Shown: positions 46,246 through 55,643, counted from the first letter of the stretch. The stretch is DNA of 64,000 nt from Caulobacter sp. SLTY (GCF_009905535.1 NZ_JAAALA010000007.1:96566-160565), one strand, 5' to 3'. Translations and numbers: made by a program. The notes: generated by a model not told the origin, from the letters alone.

Positions 46246-46653
46246 TTATTGACCCTGGACGAGCCTCGCGCCGAAGAAGCCGGCCGTTGCGATGGAGGCG
46301 GTAACGAAGGCGCCCCAAGCCAAATCCGCCGCCACGATCGTCCAGGAAAAGCCCTTCAGCGTGGCCATGTTGGTCAGGTCATAGGTGGCGTAGGCGACGA
46401 ACCCGAACACCGCGCCGAATATCAGCGCCGTCGTCCAGGACCCGCTCTGCAGCGCCGGCTTCACGGCGAAGAACACCGTGCCCGCCAGGTAGATCAGGTA
46501 GAAGGCCACCGCCGCGCCCATGTTGGGCTTTTCGAGCAGCAGCGGACCGATCTCACGCTGGTAGAGCTTCTGGGCAATCACGGCGAGCCAGAGGAAATCC
46601 AGCGCGATGAAGGCGAGCCCGGAGGCGACATAGGCGGCGGCGTATTTCAGCAT
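46246..46653 (-). CDS. DUF2177 family membrane protein
   Basis: A 135-residue protein starting MLKYAAAYVASGLAFIALDF at ATG 46653, with GGGAGA upstream. It has four membrane helices (ALDFLWLAVIAQ, AVAFYLIYLAGTVFFAV, ALIFGAVFGFVAYATYDLTN, WTIVAADLAWGAFVTASIA). The YATYDLTNMATLKGFSW motif marks DUF2177. Function unknown. It is 63 bases downstream of the nitronate monooxygenase gene. Confidence 0.88.
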   Translation of the reverse strand: MLKYAAAYVASGLAFIALDFLWLAVIAQKLYQREIGPLLLEKPNMGAAVAFYLIYLAGTVFFAVKPALQSGSWTTALIFGAVFGFVAYATYDLTNMATLKGFSWTIVAADLAWGAFVTASIATAGFFGARLVQGQ

Positions 46654-46716
46654 CGGTTTCTCCCAGCGCAAGCCAAGCTAGACCGATCAACGCCGCCGCC
46701 AAGGGCCGGTTCAGCG

Positions 46717-47724
46717 CTACTCCGCCGCCAGAGCCATGGCCGCGCCGGCGGTCAGCGCCGTCTTGGCCGCCAGCTCCTGCTTGGCGGCCTCGTACTCGGC
46801 CGAGAAGCGGGCGACCAGTTCGCCGGCCGTGGGGATGTCCTTCAGCGCGCCGATGCCCTGGCCGCAGCCCCAGATGTCGCGCCAGGCCTTGGCTTCCTGG
46901 TTGCCGCCCGACCCGAAGTTCATCTTCGACGGGTCGCTGACCGGCAGGTTGTCGGGATCCAGGCCGGCGTTGACGATCGACGGGCGCAGGTAGTTGCCGT
47001 GCACGCCGGTGAACAGGTTGGAGTAGACGATGTCGCTGGCCCCGCTCTCGACGATCATGTCCTTGTAGCCCTGCTGCGCGCGGGCCTCCTGCGTGGCGAT
47101 GAAGGCCGAGCCGATATAGGCCAGGTCAGCCCCCATGGCCTGCGCCGCCAGGATCGAGCGGCCGTGGGCGATGGAGCCCGACAGGGCCACCGGCCCGTCG
47201 AACCACTCCCGGATTTCCTGCACGAGGGCGAAGGGCGAGGTGCCGCCGGCATGGCCGCCGGCCCCGGCCGCGACCGGCACCAGGCCGTCGGCGCCTTTCT
47301 CGATGGCCTTTCGGGCGAAGCGGTCGGTGATCACGTCATGCAGCACGATGCCGCCCCAGCCATGCACGGCGTTGTTCAGGTCCTCCCGGGCGCCCAGCGA
47401 GGTGATCATCACCGGGACCTTGTATTTGGCGCACAGCTCGACGTCCTCCTCGAGCCGGTTGTTGGTCTTGTGGACGATCTGGTTGACCGCGAACGGGGCC
47501 GACGGCAGGTCGGGATTGGCCTTGTCCCAGGCCGCCAGCTCCTCAGTGATCTGGGCCAGCCATTCATCCAGCTGGCTGATCGGCCGCGCGTTCAGCGACG
47601 GGAAACTGCCGACCATGCCGGCCTTGCACTGGGCGATCACCAGCTCCGGCCCCGAGATGATGAACAGCGGAGAGCCGATCACCGGCAGGCGGAGGCGGTC
47701 GCGGAGGACGGGCGGCAGAGCCAT
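46717..47724 (-). CDS. Nitronate monooxygenase (2-nitropropane dioxygenase type)
   Basis: A 335-residue FMN enzyme that oxidises alkyl nitronates. N-terminal RLRLPVIGSPLFIISGPELVIAQCKAGMVGSFP, then QIVHKTNNRLEEDVELCAKYKVPVMITSLG, GGIVLHDVITDRFARKAIEKGADGLVPVAAGAGGHAG and QAMGADLAYIGSAFIAT are the family's FMN-barrel blocks. The VAAGAGGHAG phosphate loop is complete. The AT-rich upstream stretch (47745-47772) is the likely promoter. Whether propionate-3-nitronate or another nitronate is the substrate cannot be told. Confidence 0.92.
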   Translation of the reverse strand: MALPPVLRDRLRLPVIGSPLFIISGPELVIAQCKAGMVGSFPSLNARPISQLDEWLAQITEELAAWDKANPDLPSAPFAVNQIVHKTNNRLEEDVELCAKYKVPVMITSLGAREDLNNAVHGWGGIVLHDVITDRFARKAIEKGADGLVPVAAGAGGHAGGTSPFALVQEIREWFDGPVALSGSIAHGRSILAAQAMGADLAYIGSAFIATQEARAQQGYKDMIVESGASDIVYSNLFTGVHGNYLRPSIVNAGLDPDNLPVSDPSKMNFGSGGNQEAKAWRDIWGCGQGIGALKDIPTAGELVARFSAEYEAAKQELAAKTALTAGAAMALAAE

Positions 47725-47744
47725 GGATCATCACCTTGGGGCAA

Positions 47745-47772
47745 GTTGGTATACACTGTAAATATAACACCT
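47745..47772 (-). promoter_or_regulatory. AT-rich promoter island of the nitronate monooxygenase gene
   Basis: GGTATACACTGTAAATATAA sits about 20 bases upstream of the gene in otherwise very GC-rich DNA. It includes TATACC/TATATT elements that could be a -10 box on the minus strand, and it is partly palindromic (GGTGTTATA against TGTATACC), which may be a regulator operator. Confidence 0.4.
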
Positions 47773-47834
47773 GTTTGAGCCGCGCAACGGTGTCCTTGGG
47801 GCAGGTTCCTGTTCGCCGCCACCTATCCCTTCTT

Positions 47835-47978
47835 CCCGTCATCCTGGCCGGAGCGCGAAGCGCGGAGAGCAGGGACCCAGGGGTGCGTGATCTCGATGTT
47901 CGACGCAACATTGCGTCTGGTGCGCGCCCCCCCCCTAGGTCCCGGATAAGCGCTGCGCGCTTTCCGGGATGACGGGGA
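47835..47978. repeat. Composite palindromic intergenic repeat (CCCGTCATCC type)
   Basis: The outer arms TCCCGTCATCCTGGCCGG and TTCCGGGATGACGGGGA face each other. Between them are nested palindromes GCGCGAAGCGC and AAGCGCTGCGCGCTT, and CAGGGACCCAGGGG against CCCCCCTAGGTCCC. Similar repeats are common in alphaproteobacterial genomes. It sits in the convergent-free gap between the monooxygenase and methyltransferase genes. Confidence 0.6.
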
Positions 47979-47997
47979 CTAGGGTGGGTCCAGTTCC

Positions 47998-48627
47998 CTA
48001 CCCTTCGAGCCGAAACACCGCCGCGGGTCCCCGCCCCGACCCGAAATCCACCACCTCATAGTCCGCCAGCCGAACCAGCCGCCCCGACGGCAAGGTCCGC
48101 CGCCAGGGATCGCCAATCAGCACCTCAGTCCTCGCCGCCCGGCAACGCGCCAGAAACGGCAGCACCCGGTCCGCCAGCGCCGCCTCGTAGAACAGGTCCC
48201 CGACCAGCACGAGGTCCGCCTCCGGCGCCTCCCTGTCCAGAAGGTCCCCTGCCCTCGCCTCAAGGCTCACCCCAGCCAGGCCTGCGTTCAGCCGCGCCGC
48301 CACCACCGCGAAAGGATCGACGTCCACCGCGGTCACCGCGCTCGCGCCGGACAACGCCGCCACGATCGCCACCAGACCCGACCCCGTCCCCAGGTCCAGA
48401 ACGCGCCGCCCGGCCACGGTCCCCGGACGCTCCGCCAGATACCGCGACAACGCCAGCCCGCCGCCCCACAGGTGCGCCCAGTACGGCGAGCCCATCGCCG
48501 GATACCGCTCGCCAAGCGCTCGCAGGCCACTCGCCGGCCCCGCCAGATGCAGCCGCACGCCTGGGCAGCCGGCGACCTCGCTCACCGGCAACCGTTCGCG
48601 GATGAAGGCTTCGATGTCGCTGTCCAT
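47998..48627 (-). CDS. Class I SAM-dependent methyltransferase (ETFB-KMT/Nnt1-like)
   Basis: A 209-residue protein with SAM motif I VLDLGTGSGLVAIVAALSGA (about residues 76-95), VTAVDVDPFAVVAARLNA (motif II region) and ADLVLVGDLFYEAALADRVL (motif III, the GDLFYE segment). These are characteristic of the protein-lysine methyltransferase group that includes the mitochondrial ETF-beta enzyme and L11-like methyltransferases. The substrate is unconfirmed; ETF-beta is a candidate. It is divergent from the mutA gene. Confidence 0.85.
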   Translation of the reverse strand: MDSDIEAFIRERLPVSEVAGCPGVRLHLAGPASGLRALGERYPAMGSPYWAHLWGGGLALSRYLAERPGTVAGRRVLDLGTGSGLVAIVAALSGASAVTAVDVDPFAVVAARLNAGLAGVSLEARAGDLLDREAPEADLVLVGDLFYEAALADRVLPFLARCRAARTEVLIGDPWRRTLPSGRLVRLADYEVVDFGSGRGPAAVFRLEG

Positions 48628-48705
48628 GGTCCCTTCGGGCGCTTGACGCTCCTTACGTCACGGGCGCATGACGCCCGCGTCAACTGCACTGCTGGAGCCG
48701 CCGCC

Positions 48706-50133
48706 TTGCCCGTTCTGTCCCTGGCTGACGACTTCCCCGCCGCTCCCCGCGAGGAGTGGCTGTCCCTGGTCGAAAAGACCTTGAAAGGCCAGTCCTTCGA
48801 GGACGCCCTGATCTCCCGCACCGGGGGCGGCCTGTCCATCCAGCCGCTCTATACCGAAGGCCCCGCCAACCCCCGCGACCTGCGTCCGCGCGACGCCACG
48901 CGTCCCTGGGACCTGCGCACGGTCGTCGCCCATCCGGACCCCGCCCGCGCCAACGCCGACATCCTCAAGGACCTGGAACAGGGGGCCGCCTCCGTCCTCA
49001 TCCGCATCGACCCGACCGGCCAGGACGGCGTCGCGGTCGCCTCGTCCGAAGACCTGGCCCGCGTCCTCGACGGCGTGCTGCTCGACCTCGCTCCCGTCAC
49101 CCTCGACGCCGGCTTCCTGGGTCCAAAGGCCGCCGACTGGCTGGCCACCCTGGCCAAGGGCGCGCCCAACGCCCCCCTCGCCTTCCATATGGACCCGTTG
49201 AGCGCCTTTGCCCGCACCGGCGCCTCGCCGGGGCCGATGGAAAGCCACCTGGTCTCCGCTGCCACCGTTGGCGCCCGCTTGCACGCTGCCCATCCCAAGG
49301 CCGGGCTGATGCTTGCCAGCGGCACGGTGGTCCACGAGGCCGGCGGCGGTGAGTCGGAGGAGCTGGCGGTGATGAGCGCCGCCGCGGTGGCCTACGCCCG
49401 CGCCCTGGTCCGCGCCGGCCTGTCGATGAAAGAGGCCTTCGGGGCCATCACCCTCGGCGTCTCGGTGGATGGCGAGTACTTCACCAGCATCGCCAAGGTC
49501 CGCGCCGCCCGCGTCCTCTGGGCCCGGATCACCGCCGCCTGCGGCGTCGAGCTGCCGGCCCGTGTCGAGGTCCGCTCCTCGCGCCGGATGCTGACCCGCA
49601 AGGACCCCTGGACCAACCTGCTGCGCCTCACCGCCGCCGGTTTCGCCGCCGCCGTTGGCGGGGCCGACGCCATCGTGCTCGGCGCCTACACCGACGCCAT
49701 CGGCCTGCCGACCACCTTTGCCCGCCGCCAGGCCCGCAACACCCAGCTGGTGCTGATGGAAGAGGCCAACCTCGGCCGCGTCGCCGACCCGGCCGGCGGC
49801 TCCGCCTATCTCGAGACCCTGACCGACCAGATCGCCCGCGCCGCCTGGGGCGGCTTCCAGGCCATCGAGGCCGAGGGCGGGCTGATCGAGGCCCTGTCCA
49901 AGGGCGTGGTCGCCAAGGCCGTCACCGGCACCCGCGACGCCTGGCTGAGCGCCCCGCGCAAGATCCTCGGCGTCAACGCCTTCCCAAACGCCGTCGAGGC
50001 CCCGGTCGAGGTCGAGATCCCCGACCCCGCCGCCTTCGCCAAGCCCATCCCGGACCTGCGCATCCCCGGCCCATCGGCCAGCTGCCCGGCCCTGCTGCCC
50101 GTCCGCCTCGCCGCCGCCCACGAGGAGGCCTGA
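48706..50133 (+). CDS. mutA: Methylmalonyl-CoA mutase small (beta) subunit
   Basis: A 475-residue protein homologous to the MutB barrel but without a cobalamin domain: [63 protein letters not shown] and later [41 protein letters not shown]. The start is a TTG at 48706 with GGAG nine bases upstream; no ATG in frame precedes it closely. It partners MutB (four bases downstream) in the AdoCbl mutase that interconverts methylmalonyl-CoA and succinyl-CoA. MeaB is encoded at 55840. Confidence 0.92.
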   Translation: MPVLSLADDFPAAPREEWLSLVEKTLKGQSFEDALISRTGGGLSIQPLYTEGPANPRDLRPRDATRPWDLRTVVAHPDPARANADILKDLEQGAASVLIRIDPTGQDGVAVASSEDLARVLDGVLLDLAPVTLDAGFLGPKAADWLATLAKGAPNAPLAFHMDPLSAFARTGASPGPMESHLVSAATVGARLHAAHPKAGLMLASGTVVHEAGGGESEELAVMSAAAVAYARALVRAGLSMKEAFGAITLGVSVDGEYFTSIAKVRAARVLWARITAACGVELPARVEVRSSRRMLTRKDPWTNLLRLTAAGFAAAVGGADAIVLGAYTDAIGLPTTFARRQARNTQLVLMEEANLGRVADPAGGSAYLETLTDQIARAAWGGFQAIEAEGGLIEALSKGVVAKAVTGTRDAWLSAPRKILGVNAFPNAVEAPVEVEIPDPAAFAKPIPDLRIPGPSASCPALLPVRLAAAHEEA

Positions 50134-50137
50134 AATC

Positions 50138-52297
50138 ATGTCGACCTTCCCCAACTTCGCCGACCTTCCCTTCGACGCCGACCTGAAGGTCTCCACCCCG
50201 ACGACGGGTGAGGCCTGGGAAACCCCCGAGGGGATCGCTGTCGCGCCATCCTACGGCCCAGAGGACGTGGCCGAGCTCGACTTCCTGCAGGGCTATCCGG
50301 GCGTAGCGCCCTTCCTGCGCGGCCCCTACCCGACGATGTACGTCACCAACCCCTGGACGGTGCGCCAGTACGCCGGCTTCTCCACCGCCGAGGACAGCAA
50401 CGCCTTCTACCGCCGCAATCTGGCCGCCGGTCAGATGGGCCTATCGGTGGCCTTCGACCTGGCCACCCACCGCGGCTACGATTCCGACCATGAGCGGGTG
50501 AAGGGGGATGTCGGCATGGCCGGCGTGGCCATCGACAGCATCCTCGACATGCGCACCCTGTTCGACGGCATCCCGCTCGACAAGATGAGCGTCTCGATGA
50601 CCATGAACGGCGCCGTCCTGCCGATCCTGGCCCTCTACATCGTGGCGGCCGAGGAACAGGGCGTTTCGCCGGAGAAGCTGTCCGGGACCATCCAGAACGA
50701 CATCCTCAAGGAGTTCATGGTCCGCAACACCTACATCTATCCGCCGCTGCCCAGCATGCGGATCATTTCCGACATCTTTTCATACACTTCCGAGAAGATG
50801 CCGAAGTTCAATTCCATCTCGATCAGCGGCTATCACATGCAGGAGGCCGGCGCGACCGCCGACCTGGAGCTGGCCTACACCCTGGCCGACGGCATCGAAT
50901 ACGCCCGCGCCGGCGTGGCCGCCGGGATGACCATCGACCAGTTCGCGCCGCGCCTCAGCTTCTTCTGGGCCATCGGCATGAACTACTTCATGGAAGTGGC
51001 CAAGATGCGCGCCGCCCGCCTGCTCTGGGCGCGGCTGATGAAGCGCGAATTCGACCCCAAGGACAGCCGCAGCCTCTCCCTGCGCACCCACAGCCAGACC
51101 TCCGGCTGGTCGCTGGCCGCCCAGGACGTGTTCAACAACGTCTCCCGCACCGCCGTCGAGGCCATGGCGGCGGTCAACGGCCAGACCCAGTCGCTGCACA
51201 CCAACTCCCTCGACGAAGCCCTTGCTTTGCCGACGGATTTCTCCGCCCGGATCAGCCGAAACACCCAGCTGTTCCTGCAGCTGGAAAGCGGCACCACCCG
51301 CGTCGCCGACCCCTGGGGCGGCAGCTACTACGTCGAGCGCCTGACCCACGACCTGGCCGCCCGGGCCCTGGAGCATATCGAGGAGGTCGAGGCCCTGGGC
51401 GGCATGGCCAAGGCCATCGAGCAGGGCCTCCCCAAGCTGCGCATCGAGGAGGCCGCCGCCCGCACCCAGGCCCGCATCGACGCCAATCGCCAGAGCGTGG
51501 TGGGCGTCAACCGCTACCGCCCGGAAGTCGCCGACGACATCCCGGTGCTGAAGGTCGACAACGCCGCCGTCCGCGCCGCCCAGCTGGAAAAACTCAAGCG
51601 CCTCAAGGCGGAACGCAACGAAGCTGAGACCCAGGCCGCCCTCCAGGCGCTGGAAGACGGCGCGCGGGGGACCGGCAACCTGCTGGCCCTGGCCGTCGAC
51701 GCCGGCCGCGCCAAGGCGACGCTCGGCGAAATCAGCTATGCTCTGGAAAAGGTCTTCGGCCGCCACCGCGCCGAGATCAAATCCATCCAGGGCGTCTACA
51801 TGAAGGAAGCCGGATCCAACCCCGCCGTGGCCCGCGCCAAGGCCATGGTCGACGCCTTCGAACAGGCCGATGGCCGCCGCCCCCGCATCCTGATCGCCAA
51901 GATGGGCCAGGATGGCCACGACCGTGGCCAGAAGGTGATCGCCACCGCCTTCGCCGACCTCGGCTTCGACGTCGACATCGGCCCCCTGTTCCAGACCCCC
52001 GCCGAAGCCGCCCGCCAGGCGGTGGAGAACGACGTCCACGTGGTCGGCGCCAGCTCCCTCGCCGCTGGCCACCTGACGCTCGCCCCCGAGCTGAAGGAAG
52101 AGCTGGCCAAGCAGGGCCGGCCGGACATCATGACGGTGATCGGCGGCGTCATCCCGCCCCAAGACTGGCCGGAGCTCGAGAAGGCAGGCGTCGCGGCGAT
52201 CTTCCCGCCGGGCACGGTGATCGCGGAAGCGGCCATCGACCTGCTGGAGAAGCTGAACCGTCAGCTCGGCTACGAGCAGGCCAGCGCGGCTGAGTAG
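50138..52297 (+). CDS. mutB: Methylmalonyl-CoA mutase large (alpha) subunit
   Basis: A 719-residue catalytic subunit. The N-terminal TIM barrel has [30 protein letters not shown] and [38 protein letters not shown] and [32 protein letters not shown] blocks follow. The C-terminal cobalamin-binding domain has [34 protein letters not shown], with the base-off DxHxxG motif near residues 590-596. It needs adenosylcobalamin, and MeaB from 55840 protects it. Spacing to mutA is four bases. Confidence 0.97.
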   Translation: MSTFPNFADLPFDADLKVSTPTTGEAWETPEGIAVAPSYGPEDVAELDFLQGYPGVAPFLRGPYPTMYVTNPWTVRQYAGFSTAEDSNAFYRRNLAAGQMGLSVAFDLATHRGYDSDHERVKGDVGMAGVAIDSILDMRTLFDGIPLDKMSVSMTMNGAVLPILALYIVAAEEQGVSPEKLSGTIQNDILKEFMVRNTYIYPPLPSMRIISDIFSYTSEKMPKFNSISISGYHMQEAGATADLELAYTLADGIEYARAGVAAGMTIDQFAPRLSFFWAIGMNYFMEVAKMRAARLLWARLMKREFDPKDSRSLSLRTHSQTSGWSLAAQDVFNNVSRTAVEAMAAVNGQTQSLHTNSLDEALALPTDFSARISRNTQLFLQLESGTTRVADPWGGSYYVERLTHDLAARALEHIEEVEALGGMAKAIEQGLPKLRIEEAAARTQARIDANRQSVVGVNRYRPEVADDIPVLKVDNAAVRAAQLEKLKRLKAERNEAETQAALQALEDGARGTGNLLALAVDAGRAKATLGEISYALEKVFGRHRAEIKSIQGVYMKEAGSNPAVARAKAMVDAFEQADGRRPRILIAKMGQDGHDRGQKVIATAFADLGFDVDIGPLFQTPAEAARQAVENDVHVVGASSLAAGHLTLAPELKEELAKQGRPDIMTVIGGVIPPQDWPELEKAGVAAIFPPGTVIAEAAIDLLEKLNRQLGYEQASAAE

Positions 52298-52300
52298 ATC

Positions 52301-52750
52301 GTGAACCGGCAGACCTCGGCTGGAAGAGTCGCGGCAGCGATCGCCGTGGGCTCCCTGATCGGCCCGTTCTGCGTTCTGATGATCGTCGGCCTCGTTGGAC
52401 CACCGACCGAGACCTGGGAAGAATGGCTGTTTCTGCTCCTGTTGTCTTTGATCCTCGGATCGCCGATCGCAGCCGCTGCCATAACGGTCCTTTTTGGCCC
52501 CCTCTGGATTATCCATCACCGGCGTCGTGGCCGGCTGGGCGCCTTTCTCCTCCTGGCAACGCTGGCCGCGTTTGTTATGGCCAGCATGATCGCGCTCTAC
52601 CTGCTCAGCTTGTCCGGGCCGTCTGAGCCGCTTGTCGCCATCGGGATCATACTGGCTTTGACGGCGGCCGGACTCCCGACCGGCGCCATTGTCTGGTGTA
52701 TCGCTTACGGGCTCGGCAGCGATGACCCCCAGCCGCCGGCGAGGGGTTGA
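52301..52750 (+). CDS. Small four-helix membrane protein, paralogue 1
   Basis: A 149-residue protein starting at GTG 52301 (MNRQTSAGRVAAAIAVGSLIGPF), four bases after mutB. It has four predicted membrane helices (VAAAIAVGSLIGPFCVLMIVGLV, WLFLLLLSLILGSPIAAAAITVLF, LGAFLLLATLAAFVMASMIALYLL, LVAIGIILALTAAGLPTGAIVWCIAYG) and an RRR loop after helix 2. The end WCIAYG-LGSD resembles the ends of the next two genes. Function unknown. Confidence 0.75.
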   Translation: MNRQTSAGRVAAAIAVGSLIGPFCVLMIVGLVGPPTETWEEWLFLLLLSLILGSPIAAAAITVLFGPLWIIHHRRRGRLGAFLLLATLAAFVMASMIALYLLSLSGPSEPLVAIGIILALTAAGLPTGAIVWCIAYGLGSDDPQPPARG

Positions 52751-52868
52751 CCCTCAGGTTTGTTGCCGGCGCAGAAATCGCAACTGACACTTCACGGTTT
52801 CTGCATGGCTCATGGCCGCGCCCTGCAGCCTTGGTCGCGAAACTGTTCTCCGCCGTTCGGAGATCGCC

Positions 52869-53303
52869 ATGTCCCCTCACCTCCTACCTGTCCGCCTCGC
52901 CCTCGCAGCCGTTACCGCCTGGCTGCTGCCCTCGCTGATCCTGGCCAACATCGTCATGGTCGGCGACGCCTTCACCGCCAACGGCCCGGACGCCGACATG
53001 ATCAGCGCCGCGGCCACCGCCTGGATCGCCGGGCCGGTGATGGGCCTGCTGCACGGCTGGCCATTCCTGCTGGCGGCCTTCGCCGGCTGGGCGCTGCTGC
53101 ATCACTGGAAGCTGGCCAGCGCCAAGACGGCCGCCGGCCTTGGCCTGCTCTGCGGCTTGGCGGCGGGCATCGTGCTGAGCGATGCCAACGGCTTGGGCGT
53201 GGAGACCGGCTGGTTGTTCGCCGCCCCGGTGATCGGCATGGTTACCGGACTCGCCGTCTGGTGGGTCGCCTACGGCACGGGCGCAAAGGAGCAGCAGGCA
53301 TGA
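52869..53303 (+). CDS. Small four-helix membrane protein, paralogue 2
   Basis: A 144-residue protein starting MSPHLLPVRLALAAVTAWLL at ATG 52869. Four hydrophobic helices (LALAAVTAWLLPSLILANIVMV, AGPVMGLLHGWPFLLAAFAGWALL, KTAAGLGLLCGLAAGIVLS, GWLFAAPVIGMVTGLAVWWVAYG) and a final WWVAYG-TGAK motif. It has the same size and plan as its two neighbours. It overlaps the following gene by ATGA, so those two are translationally coupled. Confidence 0.72.
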   Translation: MSPHLLPVRLALAAVTAWLLPSLILANIVMVGDAFTANGPDADMISAAATAWIAGPVMGLLHGWPFLLAAFAGWALLHHWKLASAKTAAGLGLLCGLAAGIVLSDANGLGVETGWLFAAPVIGMVTGLAVWWVAYGTGAKEQQA

Positions 53304-53749
53304 CCCGTTCCCGCCAGCGCACAACCGCCCTGCGTGTCCTGCTCGCTATCGCCTTCGTCTGGCTGACCGCCTCCTATGTGATGGGCGCCGCCTTCGTCGT
53401 CCCGGTCCTCATGGGGGGCGCGGAGCCGGGTCCCAACAACGTCATCTTCTGGCTCTTCAGCTTTCCAATGGTCGGCGGGATCGTCGGCGCGCCCTTCCTG
53501 ATCCTGGCCGGCATGGCCTGGTTCCTGCTCCACCGCGCCGGCCGCGCCACCGCCTGGCTGGCCACGATCAGCGGCGGAGGCGTCGGCATGGCCCTCGCCG
53601 TGGTCCTGTTCGCTTTCTTCGGCGCCCCGATCCCGCCGATGATCACGGCCCTGATCTCAGCACCCCTGATCGGCTGGCTGGCCTGGCGCATAGCCTACGG
53701 CGGCGCTCAGCCCGAAACCCCCGCCGTCGCGGCCGAAGCCTTCAACTGA
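53300..53749 (+). CDS. Small four-helix membrane protein, paralogue 3
   Basis: A 149-residue protein starting MTRSRQRTTALRVLLAIAFVWL at the ATG overlapping the previous stop. Helices: ALRVLLAIAFVWLTASYVMGAAF, FWLFSFPMVGGIVGAPFLILAGMAWFLL, GGGVGMALAVVLFAFFG and MITALISAPLIGWLAWRIAYG. The end AWRIAYG-GAQP shares the Trp-x-x-Ala-Tyr-Gly pattern. A few bases overlap the convergent SDR gene at 53742. Unknown function. Confidence 0.72.
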   Translation: MTRSRQRTTALRVLLAIAFVWLTASYVMGAAFVVPVLMGGAEPGPNNVIFWLFSFPMVGGIVGAPFLILAGMAWFLLHRAGRATAWLATISGGGVGMALAVVLFAFFGAPIPPMITALISAPLIGWLAWRIAYGGAQPETPAVAAEAFN

Positions 53750-54581
53750 TCCCGGTCATCCCGCTGTCCACCGCCAGCGTCTGCCCCGTCACATAGACGC
53801 TCTCGTCCGACAGGAAGAACAGCGCCGCATAGGCCACCTCCCACCCCGTCGCCTGACGACCGAACGGCACCGGCGCCCGGCCCCGGCTCGGCCGGCCTTG
53901 GGTCGCCGCCCGGCCGAGCGGCGTATCGACCAGCCCCGGGGCGACAATGTTGGCCCGCACGCCCTTGCGCGCGCCTTCCAGCGCCACGTGCCGCATCAAG
54001 CCGCCCAGCGCCGCCTTTGATGCGTCGTACGCCGGCAGCCGCGATCCGGCGACCAACCCGGCGATCGAGCTAATGAAGACAACCGAGCCTCCCGACTCCA
54101 TCGCCGGCAGAGCCTCGCGGCAGCACAGCATAGGCCCCCGAAGGTTGATCCCCAGGACCTGGTCCCACTCCTCGGTCTTCACCGCCGACAGCCCAAGACC
54201 GCCCAGGCCGACCCCGACGTTGCAGACCATGCCGTCCAGCCCGCCCATCTCGCGCACCGCCGTCTCGACCATGGCCGCCACGTCGGCCTCATGGCGGATA
54301 TCCGCGCCGATCGGGACGCTGTTGCCGCCCTCGGCCGCGATCAGGGCGACCGTCTGCGCCGCGCTGGCTTCATTGCGGTCGGCCACCGCCACCGCCGCGC
54401 CTTCTCGCGCCAGCAGCAGGCTCATCGCCCGGCCGTTGCCGACCGGATCGGTCTCGGCGTCAACCGTCCGCTGCCCGCCGCCGACGACCAGCACCCGCCG
54501 GCCGGCCATGCGGCCGCGTCCCGGCGCCCGACCTTCCGATTCCGCGCTCGGCGGCCGGATATAGCGTTCGTCGTCTGCCAT
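53742..54581 (-). CDS. SDR family NAD(P)-dependent oxidoreductase
   Basis: A 279-residue short-chain dehydrogenase. The cofactor motif is VLVVGGGQRTVDAETDPVGNGRAMSLLLA, with the glycine-rich loop extended compared with the usual TGxxxGIG. The catalytic triad is visible: Ser in VFISSIAGLV, and Tyr-x-x-x-Lys in YDASKAALGG. The end is ESVYVTGQTLAVDSGMTGIS, a classical SDR C-terminus. It has an N-terminal extension of about 25 residues. Substrate unknown. It overlaps the membrane protein gene at 53749 by eight bases. Confidence 0.9.
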   Translation of the reverse strand: MADDERYIRPPSAESEGRAPGRGRMAGRRVLVVGGGQRTVDAETDPVGNGRAMSLLLAREGAAVAVADRNEASAAQTVALIAAEGGNSVPIGADIRHEADVAAMVETAVREMGGLDGMVCNVGVGLGGLGLSAVKTEEWDQVLGINLRGPMLCCREALPAMESGGSVVFISSIAGLVAGSRLPAYDASKAALGGLMRHVALEGARKGVRANIVAPGLVDTPLGRAATQGRPSRGRAPVPFGRQATGWEVAYAALFFLSDESVYVTGQTLAVDSGMTGIS

Positions 54582-54638
54582 GCGGCGATCCCCCTGTCTT
54601 GTCGTTAGGGGCAGTCTCGCGCGCCGACGGGCGGCTGT

Positions 54639-55049
54639 CTAATGGGCGAACTTGCTGGGGCCCTTCTTGCGGGTCCGCTTCTTGGGCGACACATCCTCCG
54701 GCGCCCCGTGCCTGTCCTCGATGTCCTTCTGCAGCGCGGTCGCGGCCAGCATGTGGCCCTGCCACAGGAAGTCGACGGCCGAGCCCAGGATCGGCACCGC
54801 GCTCGAACCGCTATCGACCAGGAGGTAAAAGACCATCCGCAGGAAGGTAGCCATACCCACCCCGGCCCGAAGCGCCTCGAACAGCAGGAACAGCGCCCCG
54901 CCGATGCTGTAGACGGTCCCGGCCACGGGCACCCAGGTCAGCAATCCGTCCAACCCGACGCCGAACGGCCCGATCCCGATCACACGGTCGGAGATGGTCT
55001 TGATCGCCTCGGCGGATTTCCAGGCGCTGTGGGCGCGTTCACGGCTCAT
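54639..55049 (-). CDS. DUF4112 family protein (first of two)
   Basis: A 136-residue protein: AEAIKTISDRVIGIGPFGVGLDGLLTWVPVAGTVYSIGGALFLLFEALRAG matches the DUF4112 pattern, with hydrophobic segments at about residues 38-56 and 62-80 (FLRMVFYLLVDSGSSAVPILGSAVDFL). The C-terminus KKRTRKKGPSKFAH is basic. It probably sits in the inner membrane. Unknown function. Its paralogue lies 63 bases upstream on the same strand. Confidence 0.82.
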   Translation of the reverse strand: MSRERAHSAWKSAEAIKTISDRVIGIGPFGVGLDGLLTWVPVAGTVYSIGGALFLLFEALRAGVGMATFLRMVFYLLVDSGSSAVPILGSAVDFLWQGHMLAATALQKDIEDRHGAPEDVSPKKRTRKKGPSKFAH

Positions 55050-55112
55050 GCAGCCGGAGCGTATAACGCCACTACCGGTTCCGACCAGCCCTGTTAACGC
55101 TGTTACCCGAAA

Positions 55113-55643
55113 TCAGCCCTGCGGCGGAATCGACGGCACGTCGATCGGCTTTTCCTTGGCCCCATCGCCGCCCAGGAACACCACTCGCCGGCTTTCCTTG
55201 CCCTGGCGCACGCGCGCCATCAGGTCGCGGTACTCGACGGTCCCCATCGCCTCGGCGCGGGTCCCCTCGAAATAGATGGTCTCTTCCATATGCTTCAGAA
55301 GCAGGTCCGCCGCCCACTTGTGCCCGGTGAAAAGGGCGTCGGCCACCGCACCCGCCTTGCCGAACAGCGGCGCCAGGGTGTCGACGGCCAAGATGGCCGC
55401 CATCTGCAGCAGAACCATCACCGAGGCCCGCGCCCGCACGCCTTCGAAGATCAGCAGCGCTCCGGCCAGGCCGCTGTAGGCCACGCCCGGATTGACCTTG
55501 CCGATCGGTGGCAAGAGATTCAGCGCCGCATCCAGGCCGACGCCGAATGGCCCCACGCCGACGACGTTGTCCGACAGCTTCTTGATCCGCTCGATGCTCT
55601 TGCGGGTGTTGTGCAGCTCAACGTGGGTGCGGGCCAGGAACAT
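55113..55643 (-). CDS. DUF4112 family protein (second of two)
   Basis: A 176-residue protein: IERIKKLSDNVVGVGPFGVGLDAALNLLPPIGKVNPGVAYSGLAGALLIFEGVRA has the same DUF4112 core as its neighbour, with a longer C-terminal tail (EETIYFEGTRAEAMGTVEYRDLMARVRQGKESRRVVFLGGDGAKEKPIDVPSIPPQG). Hydrophobic stretches lie near residues 45-105. Unknown function. It is divergent from meaB. Confidence 0.82.
   Translation of the reverse strand: MFLARTHVELHNTRKSIERIKKLSDNVVGVGPFGVGLDAALNLLPPIGKVNPGVAYSGLAGALLIFEGVRARASVMVLLQMAAILAVDTLAPLFGKAGAVADALFTGHKWAADLLLKHMEETIYFEGTRAEAMGTVEYRDLMARVRQGKESRRVVFLGGDGAKEKPIDVPSIPPQG

Noticed and set aside
48658..50196. A 512-codon minus-strand frame under mutA
   Set aside because: It is a low-complexity Gly/Gln/Val antisense of a known enzyme gene.
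50780..52519. A 579-codon minus-strand frame under mutB
   Set aside because: mutB on the plus strand has all family motifs; the antisense is a high-GC artefact.
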